Below are positions 28,822 through 43,013 of a stretch of DNA of 64,000 nt, one piece after another. Position numbers and translations under genes: made by a program. Source of the stretch: Corynebacterium frankenforstense DSM 45800 (GTDB lineage Bacteria; Actinomycetota; Actinomycetes; Mycobacteriales; Mycobacteriaceae); assembly GCF_001941485.1 (NCBI RefSeq), contig NZ_CP009247.1, forward strand, positions 2,170,001-2,234,000. Direction: 5' to 3'. A model generated the notes under the pieces. The model was not told the origin of the DNA. It ran no database searches and saw only the letters and a program-made list of their open reading frames with translations. How positions within the stretch are numbered: position 1 is the first letter of the stretch; each line of letters starts with the position of its first letter.

Positions 28822-29165
28822 GCTTGACGACGCCCGCGCTGGTCCTTGTCTGCGTCGCCGGCACCGGTGCGCTGGGCGGCGCCCTGCGCTACCTGCTGGC
28901 GCGCTTCCCCGGCGGGCTGACGGGCACCTGGCTGGCCAACATGGGCGGCTCGCTGGCCGCGGGAGTGGCCTTCGGCATCGACGGGATCGCCCACACCGCA
29001 CTGGCCGCCGGCTTCGCCGGGGCGCTGTCCACGCTGTCGACGCTGGTCGCCGAGTTCGGCGGCCTGGCCAAGGCGCGCCGGTGGTGGAAGCTGGCGGGCT
29101 ACACCGCCGCGACCGTGCTCGGCGGGCTGGTCTTCGCGGGCCTCGGTCTCTGGCTCAGCCAGTAG
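28818..29165 (+). CDS. crcB: Fluoride channel subunit CrcB (Fluc), second gene
   Basis: 115 residues from a GTG overlapping the previous stop. Four helices with GALGGALRYLLARFP (the conserved G-x-x-x-R-Y/F start), TWLANMGGSLAAGVAFG (Asn of the N-x-x-G motif) and FAGALSTLSTLVAEF (the T/S-rich phenylalanine track). Expected partner of the first CrcB subunit in a heterodimeric fluoride exporter. Confidence 0.92.
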   Translation: MSLTTPALVLVCVAGTGALGGALRYLLARFPGGLTGTWLANMGGSLAAGVAFGIDGIAHTALAAGFAGALSTLSTLVAEFGGLAKARRWWKLAGYTAATVLGGLVFAGLGLWLSQ

Positions 29166-29196
29166 GCACGCGCGGCGGCTTCCGCCGCCCCCCCCC

Positions 29197-29223
29197 GGTG
29201 ACGGTGGCGCAGCCGCCGTCACC
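29197..29223. terminator. Terminator between crcB and the convergent ABC permease gene
   Basis: GGTGACGG (29197-29204) pairs with CCGTCACC (29216-29223), with GGC/GCC extending the stem inward. A run of nine C precedes it on the plus strand. Placed where both genes converge; no strong U-tract on either strand. Confidence 0.55.
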
Positions 29224-29230
29224 ACCGGGA

Positions 29231-29240
29231 CGTCGGAAAT
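29231..29240 (-). other. ATTTCCGACG 3'-end motif, ABC permease copy
   Basis: On the minus strand the motif overlaps the stop itself (TGATTTCCGACGTCCCGG) and is 7 nt from the hairpin. Confidence 0.6.
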
Positions 29241-31834
29241 CAATCCTCCGCGATCGCGTCCAACGGTGCCGTGCGCGCCGCGCGGGACGCCGGCCACAGC
29301 GCCGCGAGCACGCCCACGACCGCGGAGCCGGCGAGCATCCAGCCGATCAGGCCCCACGGCACCACGATGGTGTCGAGGCCCTCCTCGGCGAGCACGCGCA
29401 GGAAGGCCCAGCCCAGGCCGAGGCCGATGATGATGCCGACCAGCGCGCCGAAGACGGCGATCGCCACCGCCTCGAGGATGATCATCGTGCGCACCTGGCG
29501 GCGCTGGGTGCCCACCGCGCGCAGCATGCCGATCTCCTGGCGCCGCTCGATGACGTTGAGCGTCAGGGTGTTGACGATGCCCAGCACCGCGATGATCACG
29601 GCCAGGGCGAGCAGCCCGTAGAGGATGTTGAGCATGGCGTCGACGGCGCCGCCCATCTCCTCGGCCATGTCCTTGGAGTCCAGGACCTGGACCACGAGCA
29701 GCGGCTTGACGGCCTCCTCGAGGCCCGCGCGCAGCTCGTCGGCGTCCTTGCCCTCGGTCTTGTTCACGGCGACCTGGTAGAGCCGCATCGTGTCGGGCGC
29801 GGCGAACTGCTCCGCGGTCGTCTTCGTCGCGATCACCGGCATGATCATCGGGCCGGTGCCGTCGAAGGTGCCCAGCAGCGGGGCCTCGACGGTGCGCCCG
29901 CCGGTGGGCCCGGTCAGCGCGTAGCTCTCGCCGACCTGCCAGCCGCGCTCGGCGGCCAGGGACGGGGTGGCGTAGAAGCCCTCCTTGCCCTCGGTGCGGG
30001 CGGCCTCGGCCTTGTCCTCGCCGGGGGCGACCTCCTCGAGCTCGAGGGGCAGCGCCTCGGTCAGGTCACCCTCGACGGCCTCACCCATCGGCGAGCCGGG
30101 CTGCGGGGTCTGGCCGTCGACGAGCATCGGCAGCATGTAGATCTCGCCGAGCGAGGCGACGCCGTCGACCCCGCGGGCGTCCTCGACGGTCTCCGCCGGC
30201 AGCGGGAACTGGCCGCTGGTCGGGCCGGAGAGCACGAAGTCGGACCGCACGTTGTCCTCGTAGAAGTCCGCCATCGAGGCCTTCATCGTCTGGCCCAGCA
30301 TGCCGATCGCGGTGACGAGCGCGATGCCGAGCGTCAGCGCGAAGGCGGTGGTGGCCACGCGGCGCGGGTTACGCCGCGAGTTGGTGGCGGCGAGCCGGCC
30401 GATCGACCCGAAGGGCAGGCCGATCACGCGGCCCAGCGAGGGCACCACCGGGATGGACAGCGCCGGGCCGGCGAAGAAGAAGCCGACGATGACGCCGAAG
30501 AGGCCCACCCCGACGAGGATCGCGCGGGTGTTGGCGCTCCAGTCCTCGTTGAACGCGCCCCACACCGCGGCGCCGACGCCGACGGCGGCGAGCACCGCAC
30601 CGAAGATGGTCCGCGCGGTCAGCGGGGTGGAGGTGGCCGCCTCGGTCGAGCGCATGGCCTCGACCGGCTGCACCTGGCCGGCACGCTGCGCGGGCGTCCA
30701 GGCGGAGATGACGGTCACGACGGTGCCCAGCACGATCGGGATGAGGACCGCCTGCCAGCTCAGGCCCAGCCCGGAGGCGGGCAGCTCGTTGCCGGTGGCC
30801 GCGAGCACCGCCTTGATGGCGGCGACCAGGCCCATGCCGGCGAGCACGCCGACGGCCGAGCCGAGGAGGCCGACGACCAGCGCCTCGAAGACGACCGAGA
30901 CCGTGATCTGGCGCCGCGAGGCACCCAGGGCGCGCAGCAGGGCGAACTCCTTGGTGCGCTGGGCGACGATCATGGAGAAGGTGTTGGCGATCAGGAAGGT
31001 GCCCACCAGCAGGCCGATCAGGCCGAAGGCGACGAGGAAGTAGTTGACGAACTTCAGCGCCTCGCTGATCTGCTCGCTCATCTGCTCGGCGAGCTTCTCG
31101 CCGGTGTCCGCGGTGTACTGCGGGTAGGTCTGCTCGACGTGGGTGAGCAGGGCGTCGGCCGACCCGTCGCCGGGGGCGGAGAGGACCACCTGGCTGATGG
31201 TCTGCCCGTCGGTGTAGCGCTCGATGAAGCCGCCCTCGGCCATGCCGAGCAGGGGCGCCGCGGTGTTGCTCGCACCGTCCACGTCGGTGGTGTAGACGCC
31301 CGCGACCTCGAGCTCGGCGCGGGACTGCGGGTCCACGACGGTCAGCTGGTCGCCCGGGGAGAGCCCGTACTCTTCGGCGGCGGCCTCGTTGATGACCACC
31401 TGGTCGGGCCCCTCGGGCGCGTTGCCCTCGACGAGGGGCTCGTCGGCGCCGACGGACTCGCCCTCGGGGTACCAGACGTGGATCGACGAGGTGCCGCCGG
31501 CCTGGAGGGCGTTGCCCTCGGCGTCACCGACCGCGACCGTGGTGTTGTTGTGGATGTTCACGGCGCCGATCTTGTCGTCGGCGCGCAGGGTGTCGACCTC
31601 GGAGAGCGGGATGCCGGGCTGCCCCTCGCCCGGCCCGAGCACGACGTCGACGCCGTCGAAGGACGTCGCGACCGCGTTGTCGAAGGTCGAGGAGAGCGCC
31701 TTGGTGAACATGAAGGCGCCGGAGATGAACGCGGTGCCGAGCACGACCGCGATGACGGTCAGCGCGAGGCGCAGTTTGTGGGAGCCGATGTTGCGCAGCG
31801 AGACGCGGCGCATGGCGGAGTTGCTGAGTGCCAT
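29240..31834 (-). CDS. ABC exporter permease, FtsX/MacB-like with two FtsX domains
   Basis: 864 residues. N-terminal helix after LRNIGSHKLRLALTVIAVVLGTAFISGAFMF, a periplasmic domain of ~230 residues, three helices with NYFLVAFGLIGLLVGTFLIANTFSMIVAQRTKEFALLRALGASRRQI (FtsX motif), a second outer domain, then a second FtsX set ending IVNTLTLNVIERRQEIGMLRAVGTQRRQVRTMIILEAVAIAVFG. This duplicated layout is common in actinobacterial lipoprotein/peptide exporters. Partner ATPase lies 6 nt upstream. Substrate unknown. Confidence 0.92.
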   Translation of the reverse strand: MALSNSAMRRVSLRNIGSHKLRLALTVIAVVLGTAFISGAFMFTKALSSTFDNAVATSFDGVDVVLGPGEGQPGIPLSEVDTLRADDKIGAVNIHNNTTVAVGDAEGNALQAGGTSSIHVWYPEGESVGADEPLVEGNAPEGPDQVVINEAAAEEYGLSPGDQLTVVDPQSRAELEVAGVYTTDVDGASNTAAPLLGMAEGGFIERYTDGQTISQVVLSAPGDGSADALLTHVEQTYPQYTADTGEKLAEQMSEQISEALKFVNYFLVAFGLIGLLVGTFLIANTFSMIVAQRTKEFALLRALGASRRQITVSVVFEALVVGLLGSAVGVLAGMGLVAAIKAVLAATGNELPASGLGLSWQAVLIPIVLGTVVTVISAWTPAQRAGQVQPVEAMRSTEAATSTPLTARTIFGAVLAAVGVGAAVWGAFNEDWSANTRAILVGVGLFGVIVGFFFAGPALSIPVVPSLGRVIGLPFGSIGRLAATNSRRNPRRVATTAFALTLGIALVTAIGMLGQTMKASMADFYEDNVRSDFVLSGPTSGQFPLPAETVEDARGVDGVASLGEIYMLPMLVDGQTPQPGSPMGEAVEGDLTEALPLELEEVAPGEDKAEAARTEGKEGFYATPSLAAERGWQVGESYALTGPTGGRTVEAPLLGTFDGTGPMIMPVIATKTTAEQFAAPDTMRLYQVAVNKTEGKDADELRAGLEEAVKPLLVVQVLDSKDMAEEMGGAVDAMLNILYGLLALAVIIAVLGIVNTLTLNVIERRQEIGMLRAVGTQRRQVRTMIILEAVAIAVFGALVGIIIGLGLGWAFLRVLAEEGLDTIVVPWGLIGWMLAGSAVVGVLAALWPASRAARTAPLDAIAED

Positions 31835-31840
31835 CCGGGA

Positions 31841-32989
31841 CTAGCCCTCGATTCCGGTCATCGTGGCGGCGATCTGCTCGATGGTCGGGTCCCGCAGCTC
31901 CTCGACGATCATGCCGTCGGCCAGGAAGACCACCCGGTCGGCGTAGGAGGCCGCGCGCGGGTCGTGCGTGACGATGACGACCGTCTGCCCGTCCTTGTCC
32001 ACGGCGGTGCGCAGGATGTCGAGGACCTCGCCGGAGGAGTTCGAGTCCAGGTTGCCGGTGGGCTCGTCGCCGAAGATGATCTCCGGGCGCGAGACGAGCG
32101 CGCGGGCGCAGGCGACGCGCTGCTGCTGGCCGCCCGAGAGCTCGGCGGGCCGGTGCTCGAGGCGCTCGGCCAGGCCGAGGCGCTCGGTGATCTCCCGGAA
32201 CCAGGCCTCGTCGACGTCACGGCCGGCGATGTCGCTGGGCAGCGTGATGTTCTCCGCGGCGGTCAGGGTGGGCACCAGGTTGAAGGACTGGAAGATGAAG
32301 CCGAGGCGGTCACGACGCAGCGCGGTCATCTCCTTGTCCTTCAGCGTCGACAGGTCGGTGTCGCCGATGAAGGCCTTGCCCTCGGTGGCGGAGTCGAGCC
32401 CGGCCATGCAGTGCATGAGCGTCGACTTGCCGGAGCCCGAGGGGCCCATGATCGCGGTGAACTCCCCGGTGCGGAACGCGACGTCCACACCGCCGAGGGC
32501 GGTGACCACGGTCTCGCCCTGGCCGAAGCGCTTGACCAGCCCGACGGCCTCGGCGGCGAAGCCCTCCGAGGACTCCTTCCGCTTGACGACGTCGCGCTCG
32601 CCCTCGGTGGCCTCCGACGTCGCCGCCCAGCCCTGCGTGGGCCGGGCGTCTTCCTCCGCTTCCGTGCGCTCCGCGGCCTTGGCCGGGCCCGCGTCCACGG
32701 TGTCATCTGCGACCGGGCCGGTCGGCGCGGGGCCATCAGCGGCACTGGCCCCTGCAGACGCGGTGTCGCCGTCGGCGTCCACGGCAGGCAGGTCGGTGCG
32801 CGTGGCGTCCTCCGGCTCTCCCACGCCATCCTGCGCGGACTCACTGTGGGTGAACAGGCCGCCGGCCCCGAGGGCGCTCGAACCGCCCGCGGAGGAGTTG
32901 TCCTTGGCCGAGGTAACCGGGTCAGTCTCGGCCGCCCGCGCCCTGCGTGACTCGTTGTTGCGGTCCGGACGGATCGAGTGCTTTCCCAT
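31841..32989 (-). CDS. ABC exporter ATPase (LolD/MacB-like) with long disordered N-terminus
   Basis: 382 residues. Residues 1-~145 are a hydrophilic, Ala/Asp/Glu/Pro-rich stretch beginning MGKHSIRPDRNNESRRARAA with no domain; the ATPase follows: VGLVKRFGQGETVVTALGGVDV, Walker A MGPSGSGKSTLMHCMAGLD, signature [21 protein letters not shown], Walker B FGDEPTGNLDS, H-loop VIVTHDPRAASYADRVVFL. LolD-type ATPases are ~230 residues, so the extension is an addition. The start is set by AGGAC nine bases upstream and by a promoter (33025-33053) that overlaps an earlier ATG at 33037. Partner of the adjacent permease. Confidence 0.9.
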   Translation of the reverse strand: MGKHSIRPDRNNESRRARAAETDPVTSAKDNSSAGGSSALGAGGLFTHSESAQDGVGEPEDATRTDLPAVDADGDTASAGASAADGPAPTGPVADDTVDAGPAKAAERTEAEEDARPTQGWAATSEATEGERDVVKRKESSEGFAAEAVGLVKRFGQGETVVTALGGVDVAFRTGEFTAIMGPSGSGKSTLMHCMAGLDSATEGKAFIGDTDLSTLKDKEMTALRRDRLGFIFQSFNLVPTLTAAENITLPSDIAGRDVDEAWFREITERLGLAERLEHRPAELSGGQQQRVACARALVSRPEIIFGDEPTGNLDSNSSGEVLDILRTAVDKDGQTVVIVTHDPRAASYADRVVFLADGMIVEELRDPTIEQIAATMTGIEG

Positions 32990-33024
32990 CAGATGTGTCC
33001 TGCTCTCGGAGTCGTCGTCGATTG

Positions 33025-33053
33025 GGGTTACAACCATTAAATTCTACCGTCAA
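33025..33053 (-). promoter_or_regulatory. Promoter of the MacB-like ABC operon
   Basis: On the minus strand TTGACG, 17 bp, then TAACCC. The arrangement closely matches the rRNA promoter here (TTGACG-17-TAACCT). The rest of the ~340 bp up to the 5S terminator holds no gene. Confidence 0.6.
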
Positions 33054-33331
33054 GTGCACTGGACGTGCAGGTCGGCGAGGGTGCCCGGGACCCTGTTCAG
33101 GCCCTTCGACAACCCTTCCCGGAGGACCATCGGGCGGGAGCACGGACATCGTTACCGGGTCCGCCCACACCAGCTCACCAGCGACGACGGTTCAGCACCG
33201 TCGACGGGCGCCGAGCCGGACAGAAGGAAAACAACGGTTCTGTAACAGTGGATAAACCACAGGAAACGCCATCGAAATAAATGCACCGGATACGGAATAT
33301 CCCGGAAATCGGGAAAAGGAAACGCGCACAC

Positions 33332-33372
33332 TAAAAAGCACCCGTCGCCGGTGAAAACCAGCGGCGGGTGCC
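33332..33372 (-). terminator. rRNA operon terminator
   Basis: GCACCCGTCGCC (33338-33349) pairs with GGCGGGTGC (33363-33371) with one bulge; minus-strand tail TTTTTAG. Located 27 bp after the 5S gene. Confidence 0.85.
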
Positions 33373-33398
33373 GTCCATATATGTTTTTTGAGTTGTGG

Positions 33399-33517
33399 TG
33401 TCGGCGGTGACTTACTCTCCCACACCCTCCCGAGTGCAGTACCATCAGCGTTGGCGGGCTTAGCTTCCGGGTTCGGAATGGGACCGGGCGTTTCCCCGCC
33501 ACTATAACCACCGACAC
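33399..33517 (-). rRNA. rrf: 5S ribosomal RNA
   Basis: About 119 nt. Conserved core visible on the minus strand: CCCGGTCCCATTCCGAACCC and GGTACTGCACTCGGGAGGGT; the two ends pair (GTGTCGG/CCGACAC). Ends estimated from terminal pairing. Confidence 0.95.
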
Positions 33518-33605
33518 GTTTCACACCGGCAAACCCTCAAAGGGGTTCGTGTGGCGTGTCAGATACCGGAGAGTGGGACGCGAGCAACAGGATTACCTGT
33601 CATTG

Positions 33606-38552
<4,947 letters not shown>

Positions 38553-38881
38553 AAAAAATTCGCAAAAAACGAGCCGTGAAAAGCCCGAAACCTGACAAAC
38601 AAAAAACTGACAAGAAAAAACTCAAAAGTACAAAAAATGCACTCCAAGCAACCTGCCACCGGTAAAAACCAATCATTCGGACCAAAGTCCAGGGAGGTCA
38701 ACCCCCACCGGCACACACCAACACCACCCAAAGGCATACAACCTAAGGCAGTGCCGGCGGACAAGCCACAAGAAACGCACCACAAAAAGTACATCAACAC
38801 ACTATCGAGTTCTCACACAACACAAGCACACCAGGACCACCACCAAAAACGGCGATGACCCCCGGAAGCTTGGTTCCACCG
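38553..38881 (-). other. rRNA leader region
   Basis: About 330 bp between promoter P2 and 16S. A/C-rich on the plus strand, no gene. Contains AGTTCTCACACAAC (plus strand 38809-38822), matching the spacer signal between 16S and 23S, consistent with rRNA antitermination/processing elements. Confidence 0.6.
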
Positions 38882-38910
38882 AGGTTAACACCCAGGCTGA
38901 CTTCCGTCAA
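38882..38910 (-). promoter_or_regulatory. rRNA promoter P2
   Basis: Minus strand TTGACG (38905-38910), 17 bp, TAACCT (38882-38887). Good match to the sigma-A consensus of this group. Confidence 0.75.
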
Positions 38911-39006
38911 CCCCGCGTTAACCCGCGGTACCTGCCGCCCGCCTCAAGCCCGATCCCGGTCAGTGTCTGACCTGGCGACCAGCGCCTCTCGCGGCGACGA
39001 GGCGAT

Positions 39007-39035
39007 AGGTTACGCGTTCCCCCGCATGCTGACAA
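39007..39035 (-). promoter_or_regulatory. rRNA promoter P1
   Basis: Minus strand TTGTCA (39030-39035), 17 bp, TAACCT (39007-39012), the same -10 as P2, 125 bp upstream. The -35 lies in the loop of the murA terminator hairpin. Confidence 0.7.
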
Positions 39036-39053
39036 ATCGCCTGCATACGGGGG
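39019..39053 (-). terminator. Probable murA terminator overlapping rRNA promoter P1
   Basis: CCCCCGCATGC (39019-39029) pairs with GCATACGGGGG (39043-39053) with one mismatch. It separates murA from the rRNA operon on the same strand. U-tract is weak. Confidence 0.5.
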
Positions 39054-39135
39054 ATTTTTCGGCGCCGTTTTCCGCGACTCCGCGCCGTTGGTCGCATCTT
39101 CCAGGCAGTTCCGGTACCCGGGCGTGACCGCACCG

Positions 39136-40410
39136 CTAGTAGATGGGCTGCTCCTCCACCCGCTCGCGGCGGATGTCCGCGCCCAGGCGCGCGAGGTTCT
39201 CCACGAAGTCCGGATACCCGCGGTCGATGTGGTGGACGTCGTGCACGGTCGTGGTGCCGTCGGCGACGAGCGCCGCGAGCACCAGACCGGCGCCGGCGCG
39301 GATGTCCGAGGACCACACATCCGTCGAGGACAGTCCCTCGATCCCGCGGAGCACCACATGGTGGCCGTCGACGGTGGCGTCCGCGCCCAGGCGGAGCATC
39401 TCGTCGACGAAGCGGAAGCGCGCCTCGAAGACGTTCTCCGTGATCACCGAGGTCCCCTCCGCGATCGCGGAGATGCCGATGGCCATCGGCTGCAGGTCCG
39501 TCGGGAAGCCCGGGAAGGGCAGCGTCTGGTAGTCCGTGGCCAGCGGGCGACGCTCCATACGCACCCGGAAACCGTTCTCGTAGGTCTCCACCTCGGCGCC
39601 GGCGATCTTCAGCTTCTCCAACGGCAGATGCAGGTGGCGCGGCGAGATCCCGCCCACCGTGATGTCACCGCGCGTCATGGCCGCGGCGTAAGCCCAGGTG
39701 CCGGCGACGATGCGGTCGCCGACCACGCGGTGCTCCGTCGGGTGCAGGCTCTCGACCCCGTCGATGACGATCGTGGAGCTGCCCGCCCCCGAGATCTGCG
39801 CCCCCATGGACACGAGCATGTCGCACAGGTCCGCAATCTCCGGCTCGCGCGCGGCGTTGTCGAGCACCGTGCGCCCCTGCGCGAGCACCGCCGCGGTCAG
39901 GATGTTCTCGGTGGCACCCACCGAGGGGAAGTCCAGGTGGATCTCCGCGCCGTGCAGCTCATCGGCCTCGGCGACGACGGCGCCGTGCTCGATGCGGGTC
40001 TTGGCCCCGAGCTTCTCCAGACCCGACTGGTGCATGTCCAGCGGGCGCGAGCCGATGGCGTCGCCGCCGGGCAGGGCGACGACGGCCCGCCCGCACCGCG
40101 AGGTCAGGGGGCCGAGCACACACACCGAGGCACGGAACTGGCGCACGGCCTCGAAGCTGGCGTCGTGGCTCGGGCGCGCCGGCGTCGTGATGCGCACGGT
40201 CTCCCCGTCGACCTCGACATCGCACCCCAGGCCCTCGAGCACCTTCTGCATCAGCGGCACGTCGAGGATGCGCGGGCAGTTGGTCAGCGTGGTCGTGCCC
40301 TCGGCGAGCAACGCCGCCGCCATGAGCTTGAGCACGCTGTTCTTCGCGCCGCCGACCCTGACCTGACCGCTGAGCCGGGCTCCACCATTAACGACAAACT
40401 GGTCCTTCAC
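39136..40410 (-). CDS. murA: UDP-N-acetylglucosamine 1-carboxyvinyltransferase
   Basis: 424 residues from a GTG start ([15 protein letters not shown]). MurA adds enolpyruvate to UDP-GlcNAc, the first committed step of peptidoglycan synthesis. Conserved [13 protein letters not shown] lysine-asparagine motif and [13 protein letters not shown] [13 protein letters not shown] are present. The active-site loop reads [13 protein letters not shown]: Asp replaces the Cys that fosfomycin alkylates, as in mycobacteria, predicting intrinsic resistance. TAATCT at 40418-40423 lies 7 nt before the GTG (leaderless), ruling out the 78-codon longer frame. Confidence 0.96.
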   Translation of the reverse strand: MKDQFVVNGGARLSGQVRVGGAKNSVLKLMAAALLAEGTTTLTNCPRILDVPLMQKVLEGLGCDVEVDGETVRITTPARPSHDASFEAVRQFRASVCVLGPLTSRCGRAVVALPGGDAIGSRPLDMHQSGLEKLGAKTRIEHGAVVAEADELHGAEIHLDFPSVGATENILTAAVLAQGRTVLDNAAREPEIADLCDMLVSMGAQISGAGSSTIVIDGVESLHPTEHRVVGDRIVAGTWAYAAAMTRGDITVGGISPRHLHLPLEKLKIAGAEVETYENGFRVRMERRPLATDYQTLPFPGFPTDLQPMAIGISAIAEGTSVITENVFEARFRFVDEMLRLGADATVDGHHVVLRGIEGLSSTDVWSSDIRAGAGLVLAALVADGTTTVHDVHHIDRGYPDFVENLARLGADIRRERVEEQPIY

Positions 40411-40612
40411 ACCCGCAAGATTAGCGGCACCCACCGCCCCGCGCCGCCTGCAGCGCTTCCCTGCACCGCATCCGCGCCACATCCGGCGCACACTCGCGCA
40501 CGACGACGCACGACAACCGCGCACGCGCACGCCGTTCCACGCACTCCCCCACACACGCACGAGGCACGCCGCACGCACACACACGAGCCCCGACGCACTC
40601 CCCCACACGCGC
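40411..40612. other. Spacer with alternating CA/CG tract
   Basis: From about 40490 to 40610 the plus strand is dominated by CACGCGCACGC-type purine-pyrimidine alternation, with ACGCACTCCCCCACAC present twice (about 40541 and 40593). Such tracts can adopt Z-form. No gene seen; the murA promoter lies at the left end. Confidence 0.55.
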
Positions 40613-40616
40613 AAAG

Positions 40617-40651
40617 CGCCCCGGTGCCGCACCCGATGCGGCACCGGGGCG
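40617..40651 (-). terminator. ramA terminator
   Basis: Perfect 15-bp stem (40617-40631 with 40637-40651, arms CGCCCCGGTGCCGCA / TGCGGCACCGGGGCG), 5-nt loop, minus-strand tail CTTTG. The gene-end motif abuts its 5' side. Confidence 0.85.
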
Positions 40652-40659
40652 TCGGAAAT
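40650..40659 (-). other. ATTTCCGACG 3'-end motif, ramA copy
   Basis: Minus strand TCGATTTCCGACGCCCCGG, 10 nt after the ramA stop; its CG dinucleotide begins the terminator stem. Confidence 0.6.
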
Positions 40660-40669
40660 CGACCGGATG

Positions 40670-41509
40670 TCAGGGCAGCGCGCCGATACGGCGGGCGGCG
40701 TTGACGGCCTCGTAGCGGGTGTGCGCGCCGAGCTTGCGCATCACGGAGCGCAGGTAGCTCTTGACGGTCTCGGCGCCGATACCCATCTCCTCGGCGGCCT
40801 CGACGTTGGTGTGGCCGAGGGCGACGCAGGAGAGCACGTCGAGCTCGCGGGCGGACAGCTTGGTCGTCTGCTTGACGTGGACGGGGCTGACCATCTGGTC
40901 GCAGAGGACCTCGAGCTCGCGGCGCAGCGCCTCGTCGGTGATGCGGTTGGTCAGCATGCGCAGCTTGGAGTGGGTGGAACGGATCTGCTCCCACTCGGCG
41001 CCGTTCATCACGCGGCCGGCCTTGCCGCCGGACTTCACGCCCGCGGCGGTGCGCATCGCGGAGTTGATCGCCAGGTCCTGCTCGAGGGTGCGGGCGGTCA
41101 TGGTGACCTCCTCGATGACCTTGTCGCCGAGGCGCACCGGCGAGTGGACGCCGACGTAGAGGCAGCCGCGGATCTCGCGGCGCACGATCACCGGCACCGC
41201 GACCAGGGAGTACAGGCCCTCGTCCTGGATGATCTTGTCGTTCTCGTGGGAGATGATCGTCGCCCGCGCGTAGTCGCTCACACCCACCGGCCGGCGGCTG
41301 GCCACCACGCGGCCGCCCACGCCGACTCCCGGCGGGATGACCAGGTTGTGCAGGGCGGGGGTCCGCAGGCCCAGCCACTGGGTTATCTGCAGGCGGTTGT
41401 CGGGAAGCAGGGTGGCGTACATCGCCACCGGGATGCCGGTGGCGTTGCGCAGAGAGGTGAGCGCAACGCGCACGGCTTCGTCGTCATCTTTGATCCGCTG
41501 GGCTTCCAT
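40670..41509 (-). CDS. ramA: LuxR-family regulator of acetate metabolism RamA
   Basis: 279 residues starting [17 protein letters not shown], with CAGGAGG eight bases upstream. GAF-like domain ~15-150 ([38 protein letters not shown]) and LuxR helix-turn-helix at the C-terminus ([45 protein letters not shown]). The sequence is very close to what I recall of C. glutamicum RamA, and the neighbouring cysK-cysE order also agrees. RamA activates acetate and many central carbon genes; cat at 50 kb may be a target. G-rich runs upstream (41600-41620, 41690-41700) resemble RamA sites, so autoregulation is plausible. Confidence 0.93.
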   Translation of the reverse strand: MEAQRIKDDDEAVRVALTSLRNATGIPVAMYATLLPDNRLQITQWLGLRTPALHNLVIPPGVGVGGRVVASRRPVGVSDYARATIISHENDKIIQDEGLYSLVAVPVIVRREIRGCLYVGVHSPVRLGDKVIEEVTMTARTLEQDLAINSAMRTAAGVKSGGKAGRVMNGAEWEQIRSTHSKLRMLTNRITDEALRRELEVLCDQMVSPVHVKQTTKLSARELDVLSCVALGHTNVEAAEEMGIGAETVKSYLRSVMRKLGAHTRYEAVNAARRIGALP

Positions 41510-42023
41510 GCTGTCCTCCTGGGAGGTGCACCCGTTCGTGTGCACCCAGTTACCACACCCGGGCCGGCTTCTCGGGACGCGACCCGACACCCCGAGTATA
41601 TCCAGGGGCGGGGGTGGGGAAAAATCGGCCTTTCGGCACGTCATTGACCCGACGGCGATAATTTTTCCGGAATGTGTTGCCCCCGGGGGATCCCCCCGAA
41701 TTGGTAATACCTCTTTTGCTTGTGTCCGATAACGCAGGTAGCGGACCTAAAAGGCAGGTGCCCGTTGCATGTGAGCCACCCCCGAGCGCCCTTGGGCGGG
41801 CCCGTGAACCGACGCATGCGGGCACGTCGGCGTGTCCGATCGGGTCCATTCGGTATTGAAAACCATACGTCGTGATTCCACTCACACGTCGTATAGACCG
41901 TCCTGTCTGTCGCGTTCATACAAGGCGGTCTAAAACTGTGTTAGGGTGTGTGCCGTGGCGCCGCGGGAGACCGCGCGCCGGATAAAACACCCCGATCGAA
42001 AACACTGAGGAGCGATCGCAGAC
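41510..42023. promoter_or_regulatory. ramA-cysK divergent control region with McbR-type operator
   Basis: 514 bp, no gene. TAGAC-CGTCCT-GTCTG at 41894-41909 matches the McbR consensus TAGAC-N6-GTCTA with one mismatch; CGGTCTA at 41926-41932 is a second half-site in inverted orientation. McbR represses sulphur genes including cysK in C. glutamicum. TAGGGT at 41942-41947 may be the cysK -10. G/C runs (GGGGCGGGGGTGGGG at 41605-41620; CCCCCGGGGGATCCCCCC at 41680-41698) fit the loose RamA motif. Confidence 0.6.
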
Positions 42024-42956
42024 ATGACCGTCTACGACAACATCACCGACACCATCGGCAACACCCCGCTGGTTCGCCTGCACCGCCTGACCGAGGGCCT
42101 CGAGGCCGACGTCCTGGTCAAGGTCGAGTCCTTCAACCCCGCCAACAGCGTCAAGGACCGTATCGGCAAGGCGATCATCGACGCCGCCGAGGCCTCCGGC
42201 GAGCTCAAGCCCGGCGGCACCATCGTCGAGGCGACCTCCGGCAACACCGGCATCGCCCTGGCCATGGTGGGCGCCGCCCGCGGTTACAACGTCGTGCTGA
42301 CCATGCCGGAGACCATGTCCACCGAGCGTCGCGTCATGCTGCGCGCCTACGGCGCCGAGATCGTGCTGACCCCGGGTGCCGCCGGCATGCAGGGTGCGGT
42401 GGACATGGCCAACGAGATCCTCGCCGAGCGCGAGGGCGCCGTGGCCGCCAACCAGTTCTCCAACCCGGCCAACCCGGAGATCCACCGCAAGACCACCGCC
42501 GAGGAGATCTGGAACGACACCGAGGGCAAGGTCGACATCTTCGTCGCCGGCTTCGGCACCGGCGGCACCGTCTCCGGCGTCGGCGAGGTGCTCAAGGAGC
42601 GCAAGCCCGAGACCCAGATCTACGCCGTCGAGCCCGCCAGCTCCCCGCTGCTGACCAAGGGCGAGGCCGGCCCGCACAAGATCCAGGGCATCGGCGCCAA
42701 CTTCATCCCGGAGGTCCTCGACCGCAAGGCCATCGACGAGGTCGTCACCGTCACCAATGAGGACGCCGTCGCCTGGGCCCGCAAGCTCGGCGAGGAGGAG
42801 GGCATCCTGGGCGGCATCTCCTCCGGCGGCAACGTCAAGATCGCCCTCGACCTGGCCGCCAAGCCGGAGAACAAGGGCAAGACCATCGTCACCGTCGTCA
42901 CCGACTTCGGCGAGCGCTACGTCTCCACCCTCCTCTACGAGGACATCCGCAACTAA
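42024..42956 (+). CDS. cysK: Cysteine synthase A (O-acetylserine sulfhydrylase)
   Basis: 310 residues. PLP enzyme making cysteine from O-acetylserine and sulphide. [12 protein letters not shown], the PLP lysine in [14 protein letters not shown], substrate loop [20 protein letters not shown], glycine loop [17 protein letters not shown] and [12 protein letters not shown] are all present. The CysE-binding active-site entry is expected to interact with the CysE C-terminal Ile encoded next. AGGAG lies 13 nt before the ATG. A hairpin separates it from cysE, which has its own promoter. Confidence 0.98.
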   Translation: MTVYDNITDTIGNTPLVRLHRLTEGLEADVLVKVESFNPANSVKDRIGKAIIDAAEASGELKPGGTIVEATSGNTGIALAMVGAARGYNVVLTMPETMSTERRVMLRAYGAEIVLTPGAAGMQGAVDMANEILAEREGAVAANQFSNPANPEIHRKTTAEEIWNDTEGKVDIFVAGFGTGGTVSGVGEVLKERKPETQIYAVEPASSPLLTKGEAGPHKIQGIGANFIPEVLDRKAIDEVVTVTNEDAVAWARKLGEEEGILGGISSGGNVKIALDLAAKPENKGKTIVTVVTDFGERYVSTLLYEDIRN

Positions 42957-43013
42957 GCGGTTTCCCGCCCACAGCGGCGGTCCGGGCGGGTGCGCCCCGC
43001 CCATTCAATTCAC

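Noticed and set aside
28712..32950. A 1,412-codon open frame on the plus strand
   Set aside because: It is antisense to the CrcB pair's end and the whole ABC permease/ATPase operon; the product is His/Arg/Gly/Ala-rich without domains, a typical third-position shadow in GC-rich DNA.
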